This document shows, piece after piece, positions 38,743-43,169 of a DNA stretch of 43,169 bases. The notes under the pieces were generated by a model. It worked only from the letters and a program-made list of their open reading frames with translations. It made no database searches and was not told the DNA's origin. The translations under genes and the position numbers were made by a program. The stretch's first letter is position 1. Each line of letters begins with the position of its first letter. This stretch comes from Nocardia sp. (GTDB lineage Bacteria; Actinomycetota; Actinomycetes; Mycobacteriales; Mycobacteriaceae). The stretch lies in contig JACIXH010000016.1 in the NCBI GenBank assembly GCA_014360565.1, positions 1 through 43,169 of the forward strand, given 5' to 3'.

Positions 38743-39478
38743 CGAGCCGGGGTTCGGTGTTCAGCCCGTTGGGTGGGCCGGATTGGGCTTCCACCGACAG
38801 CGATTCCTCGGGCAGAGTCCAGACGACGACATCGTGGACAGGGCTGGTGATGGTGAATTCGAGGAAGCCGGGCCAGGTGAGGCGGGCGAGGACGCCGTTG
38901 GGCATACCGAAGCAGTCGTCCCACGGGGGTGGGGTCGGTGCGATGCGGCGGCCGGTGGGCAGGTAGTCCTCGCCGCGTTCGTACTGCCAGGCCGGGTCGA
39001 AGTCGAGCCGCACCGGTCCGGTCGCGGGTGCGACGTCGCGCAGGAACCACGGATGCCAGCCGCCCTGGGCGGGGAAGGGGTCCTGGTCGGTGGCGATGCG
39101 CATGGCCAGGGTGAGGCCGGTGTCGCTGAGGGTGCAGGTTTGGGTGACGGTGCCCGCGAACGGCCACGGATCACCGAGGCGGTGGCGGATCGTCGCCTCG
39201 GTCGGCGACGCCGCGATCACGTCCCACGCACCATCGCGTACGGTGCCGTGGATGCTGTGCGGGGCCTTGTTGATCGGCATCCGATACGTCCGGTCGCCGA
39301 CGGTGAGTTCACCCTGGCCGAGCCGACCGGCCCACGGCGCCATGACGAAACAGCCGGTGCCGGGGTCCTGGCGGAGCAGTTCGGTGCCGTCGACGGTGAG
39401 GCTGTGGATCGCGCCGCCGTCGTCGGGGGCGATCGTGAGCGTCGTGGAGCCTGCGTCGAGCCGCACAGTGTCGGTCAT
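38678..39478 (-). CDS. Aldose 1-epimerase family protein
   Basis: 266 residues from ATG 39478, with AAGG upstream. GalM-like beta-sandwich: IAPDDGGAIHSLTVDGTELL near the start, KAPHSIHGTVRDGAW with the catalytic His near 70-85, GWHPWF near 141, and a late Glu in PEESLSVEAQSGP near 240. It interconverts alpha and beta forms of an aldose. It is downstream of the three small-peptide genes on the same strand with a 65-bp gap, so co-transcription is possible but a link in function is not obvious. Confidence 0.88.
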   Translation of the reverse strand: MTDTVRLDAGSTTLTIAPDDGGAIHSLTVDGTELLRQDPGTGCFVMAPWAGRLGQGELTVGDRTYRMPINKAPHSIHGTVRDGAWDVIAASPTEATIRHRLGDPWPFAGTVTQTCTLSDTGLTLAMRIATDQDPFPAQGGWHPWFLRDVAPATGPVRLDFDPAWQYERGEDYLPTGRRIAPTPPPWDDCFGMPNGVLARLTWPGFLEFTITSPVHDVVVWTLPEESLSVEAQSGPPNGLNTEPRLVTPDSPLDVRVDWTWQRLSPS

Positions 39479-39543
39479 CCTTCGCACATTAGCGGCGGCG
39501 GTCGGTCACTGGCCGTAATCGGCGCCGAAACATCGGCGGCGGC

Positions 39544-39696
39544 TCAGTTGAACGGGTACTGCCCGCCGCCCGTGCCGCCACCGTTGTTCGGCGTGGCGAT
39601 ATCGATGATGTCCTGGACCAGTTCGACGACGGCGCGGCCGACATCGAGGACCCCGTTGCCGAGGGTCGAGAATTCCTGCGCGATGTAGTGGAGCAT
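39544..39696 (-). CDS. Microprotein A of three-peptide operon, 50 aa
   Basis: ATG 39696 is preceded by GAGGA with an eight-base spacer. It begins MLHYIAQEFSTLGNGVLDVG and continues RAVVELVQDIIDIATP. A Gly-rich tail, NNGGGTGGGQYPFN, follows. The first 36 residues form one amphipathic or moderately hydrophobic helix. The core LGNGVLDVGRAVVEL aligns with LGNLGLTVAKAVIEL of peptide C (39916-40056), showing they are paralogues. No signal peptide or lipobox is seen. The family is not recognised. It is the last of the three in transcription order. Confidence 0.75.
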   Translation of the reverse strand: MLHYIAQEFSTLGNGVLDVGRAVVELVQDIIDIATPNNGGGTGGGQYPFN

Positions 39697-39758
39697 CTTG
39701 TTCGTCCTCACGTCTGGCGAGCCGAATAGTGCTCTCCCAGCGTGCCACACGCGGGCGA

Positions 39759-39890
39759 TCAGGAGTTGAGGAAGTTCAGGATCAGCAGCGTCAACGGGGC
39801 GGTGATCTCGAAGGTCGTCTGCAAGACGTAGAGGCCGAGACCGGCGATGGCGTCGTAGTTGTCGGACAGATACTGCAGGGCGTCGTCCAC
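39759..39890 (-). CDS. Microprotein B of three-peptide operon, 43 aa
   Basis: GTG 39890 is preceded by GAGGAG with a six-base spacer. It begins MDDALQYLSDNYDAIAGLGL, and YVLQTTFEITAPL then TLLILNFLNS follow. It is hydrophobic apart from a short acidic N-terminus, with no Cys and no Lys. The NYDxI motif is shared with peptide C (ANYDLI). It lies 25 bases after the peptide C stop. It is too short for a normal ORF search, so it could easily be missed. Confidence 0.75.
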   Translation of the reverse strand: MDDALQYLSDNYDAIAGLGLYVLQTTFEITAPLTLLILNFLNS

Positions 39891-39915
39891 GGTGTGCTCC
39901 TCTGATCGAAACGGG

Positions 39916-40056
39916 TCAGGCGAAGAATCCCTGGAGCAGGGGAGTGCCCAGCTCGATGACGGCTTTGGCCACGGTCAAACCCAAGTTTCCGAGGCCGATG
40001 ACCACCGTTCCGATCAGGTCGTAGTTGGCCTCGGCGAAATCACGTAGCGACTGCAT
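39916..40056 (-). CDS. Microprotein C of three-peptide operon, 46 aa
   Basis: ATG 40056 is preceded by AAGGAG with a five- to six-base spacer. It begins MQSLRDFAEANYDLIGTVVI, then GLGNLGLTVAKAVIELGTPL and LQGFFA. It is the first gene of the small operon and is divergent from argG (the starts are 228 bases apart). It shares NYDxI with peptide B and LGNxxLxVx[RK]AV[VI]EL with peptide A, so it ties the three together. Size, hydrophobicity and lack of Cys resemble phenol-soluble modulins of beta type or leaderless bacteriocins, but this is only a resemblance. Confidence 0.78.
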   Translation of the reverse strand: MQSLRDFAEANYDLIGTVVIGLGNLGLTVAKAVIELGTPLLQGFFA

Positions 40057-40198
40057 GATGGCTCCTTCGGTCCCGACCCTCGGCTATCTGCTGTGACCAG
40101 CGTCTCATAGCTGAGCCTACTCGCCAAGGCGCGAACCGGTATCGTCCCAGGTAGTCAACTATTTCGGCGGTGGCGACGCGGACCTGCAACCCCCGGTT

Positions 40199-40230
40199 AT
40201 GAATGAGATTGCATCATCATGCATAATCAT
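40199..40230 (+). promoter_or_regulatory. ARG box and promoter of argG
   Basis: It begins ATGAATGAGATTGCAT and ends CATCATGCATAATCAT. The four differences from the argC element are at one base in the left part and three in the centre. CATAAT (40222-40227) is a likely -10. The argG start lies 55 bases downstream, leaving a normal leader with a GAGGAG site at 40268-40274. Confidence 0.85.
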
Positions 40231-40284
40231 TTGTAGCAACGGCGTGAGCCGAAGGAAGACCCCACTTCGAGGAGCACAACAAAC

Positions 40285-41481
40285 ATGTCCGATCGCGTCG
40301 TACTCGCCTACTCCGGTGGGCTTGACACCTCCGTCGCCATCAGCTGGATTGCGAAGGAGACCGGTTCCGAGGTGGTGGCTGTGGCCATCGACCTGGGCCA
40401 GGGCGGCGAGGACATGAGCGCGATCCGACAGCGCGCACTCGACTGCGGCGCCGTGGAGGCCATCGTGGTCGACGCGCGCGACGAGTTCGCCGACGAGTAC
40501 TGCCTGCCCACCATTCAGGCCAACGCCATGTACCAGGGCCAGTACCCGCTCGTCTCGGCCATCAGCCGCCCGCTGATCGTCAAACACCTCGTCGAGGCCG
40601 CGAAGTTCCACAACGCCACCACCGTGTCGCACGGCTGCACCGGCAAGGGCAACGACCAGGTCCGCTTCGAGGTCGGCATCGGCGCGCTGGCGCCCGACCT
40701 GGAGGTCATCGCCCCGGTCCGCGACTACGCCTGGACCCGCGAGAAGGCGATCGCCTTCGCCGAGGAGAACAAGCTGCCGATCAACGTCACCAAGAAGTCG
40801 CCGTTCTCCATCGACCAGAACGTCTGGGGACGTGCGGTCGAGACCGGGTTCCTCGAGGACCTGTGGAACGCGCCGACCAAGGACGTCTACGACTACACCG
40901 CCGACCCGACGGTGAACTTCGAGGCGCCCGACGAGGTCATCATCACCTTCGAGAAGGGTGTGCCCGTCGCCATCGACGGCAAGCCCGTCTCCGTGCTGCA
41001 GGCCATCGAGGAGATGAACACCCGCGCCGGTCGTCAGGGTGTCGGTCGCCTCGATATGGTGGAGGACCGCCTCGTCGGCATCAAGAGCCGCGAGATCTAC
41101 GAGGCGCCGGGCGCCATCGCGCTGATCACCGCGCACCAGGCCCTCGAAGCCGTCACCGTCGAGCGTGAACTGGCCCGCTACAAGCGGCAGGTCGAGCAGC
41201 GCTGGGGCGAGCTGGCCTACGACGGCCTGTGGTACTCCCCGCTCAAGCGCGCACTGGACGCCTTCATGCAGGACACCCAGCAGAATGTCACCGGCGACAT
41301 CCGGATGGTGCTGCACGGCGGTTCGGCCGTCGTCAACGGCCGCCGCTCCGAGCGGTCGCTCTACGACTTCAACCTGGCCACCTACGACGAGGGCGACACC
41401 TTCGACCAGTCCCTGGCCAAGGGCTTCGTCCAGATCCACGGCCTGTCCTCCAAGGTCGCCGCGCGCCGCGACCTCAGCTGA
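40285..41481 (+). CDS. argG: Argininosuccinate synthase
   Basis: 398 residues. The PP-loop AYSGGLDTS near 8-16 binds ATP, and [14 protein letters not shown] near 115-128 binds citrulline/aspartate. [20 protein letters not shown] near 357-376 is a normal ending. It joins citrulline and aspartate. The start ATG has GAGGAG upstream. It has its own ARG box because the argR-argG junction is broken by the Fic/epimerase/small-peptide block. Confidence 0.98.
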   Translation: MSDRVVLAYSGGLDTSVAISWIAKETGSEVVAVAIDLGQGGEDMSAIRQRALDCGAVEAIVVDARDEFADEYCLPTIQANAMYQGQYPLVSAISRPLIVKHLVEAAKFHNATTVSHGCTGKGNDQVRFEVGIGALAPDLEVIAPVRDYAWTREKAIAFAEENKLPINVTKKSPFSIDQNVWGRAVETGFLEDLWNAPTKDVYDYTADPTVNFEAPDEVIITFEKGVPVAIDGKPVSVLQAIEEMNTRAGRQGVGRLDMVEDRLVGIKSREIYEAPGAIALITAHQALEAVTVERELARYKRQVEQRWGELAYDGLWYSPLKRALDAFMQDTQQNVTGDIRMVLHGGSAVVNGRRSERSLYDFNLATYDEGDTFDQSLAKGFVQIHGLSSKVAARRDLS

Positions 41482-41483
41482 CC

Positions 41484-41514
41484 GACCCGCCTCCCCGCTG
41501 ACCCGCCTCCCCGC
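41484..41514 (+). repeat. Tandem duplicate of 16 bp after argG
   Basis: GACCCGCCTCCCCGC is present twice (41484-41498 and 41500-41514), one base apart. It immediately follows the argG stop and includes the first arm of the terminator, so it is probably a local slip duplication. Confidence 0.7.
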
Positions 41515-41535
41515 GACTTTGCCGGTCGTGGGGAG
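41507..41535 (+). terminator. Probable terminator of argG
   Basis: CTCCCCGCGAC and GTCGTGGGGAG form an 11-bp stem with one G-T wobble and a 7-base loop. It lies 26 bases after the argG stop. No T-run follows. The remaining 150 bases before argH show no further gene. Confidence 0.6.
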
Positions 41536-41656
41536 ATTGCTGAGTTGTTCACCGGGCTCGCCCACTGCGGTGGTGCTGTTGCGGGCGTCCCCGGTGAGTT
41601 ACCCATGTTCTTGCTGGATCAGGCGGCGACCTAGGCTCGGTTCGTCTGCGCCGTGA

Positions 41657-43111
<1,455 letters not shown>

Positions 43112-43145
43112 CCCCGCTCGTCGGCTGAGCCGATTCCGTTCGGCA

Positions 43146-43162
43146 CGGGCTTCGGTAGCCCG
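43146..43162 (+). terminator. Possible terminator near window end
   Basis: CGGGCT-TCGGT-AGCCCG is a six-bp hairpin 34 bases after the argH stop. The window ends shortly after it, so any T-run cannot be judged. Confidence 0.35.
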
Positions 43163-43169
43163 GAACAGA

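Noticed and set aside
39506..39748. 80-codon minus-strand frame overlapping microprotein A
   Set aside because: Arg/Gly-rich, in another frame from microprotein A, which has the ribosome site and paralogy to its neighbours.

Overview
The window comes from a high-GC actinomycete, most likely Nocardia or a close relative. It starts with the last 43 codons of pheT and ends with a complete arginine-biosynthesis operon (argC-J-B-D-F-R, then argG and argH), the same landmarks and order as in mycobacteria. Gene ends, GTG/TTG starts, ATGA/GTGA stop-start overlaps and leaderless-looking regulator promoters also fit this group. In Mycobacterium tuberculosis pheT and argC are almost adjacent. Here about 32 kb of accessory genes lies between them, and a further 2.3 kb separates argR from argG.

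Region by region: (1) 263-3944, a two-domain TerD protein translationally coupled to an alpha/beta hydrolase, then two unrecognised proteins. (2) 3979-10155, an iron-siderophore uptake system (lipoprotein facing two permeases and an ATPase, with a DtxR/IdeR-like box between), followed on the same strand by a TetR regulator and a secreted lipase with a perfect palindrome in front of it. (3) 10196-13594, a sugar O-acetyltransferase and PEP carboxylase. (4) 13619-17095, an AraC regulator divergent from an NmrA-like reductase and an MFS exporter, then a 55-residue secreted peptide gene. (5) 17201-24582, seven genes (RidA, IclR, KDG kinase, PLP/zinc ammonia-lyase, D-aminoacylase-like amidohydrolase, KDPG aldolase, GntP permease). 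Read together they form a complete route from an N-acylated amino-aldonic acid, best guess N-acetyl-D-glucosaminate, to pyruvate and glyceraldehyde-3-phosphate. (6) 24666-32015, a series of divergent regulator/target pairs: TetR with FAD monooxygenase, MerR with metallo-beta-lactamase-fold hydrolase, WYL regulator with PNPOx-like protein, an autoregulated TetR with a membrane protein, and a cation/proton antiporter. Most have a perfect or near-perfect palindrome over the promoter, and several look leaderless. (7) 32043-37978, argCJBDFR, tightly overlapped. (8) 37979-40056, a 5'-truncated Fic gene, an aldose-1-epimerase, and three tandem genes for related 43-50-residue peptides. (9) 40285-43111, argG and argH.

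argC and argG are each preceded by the same 32-bp element (28 of 32 bases identical), clearly the ArgR operator, so the divided arg genes can still be co-regulated. The most original items are the three-peptide operon (39544-40056) and the amino-aldonate catabolic cluster. The leaderless palindrome promoters and the 27-codon leader ORF fused to the argR start come next. No rRNA, tRNA, CRISPR array or insertion sequence was seen.
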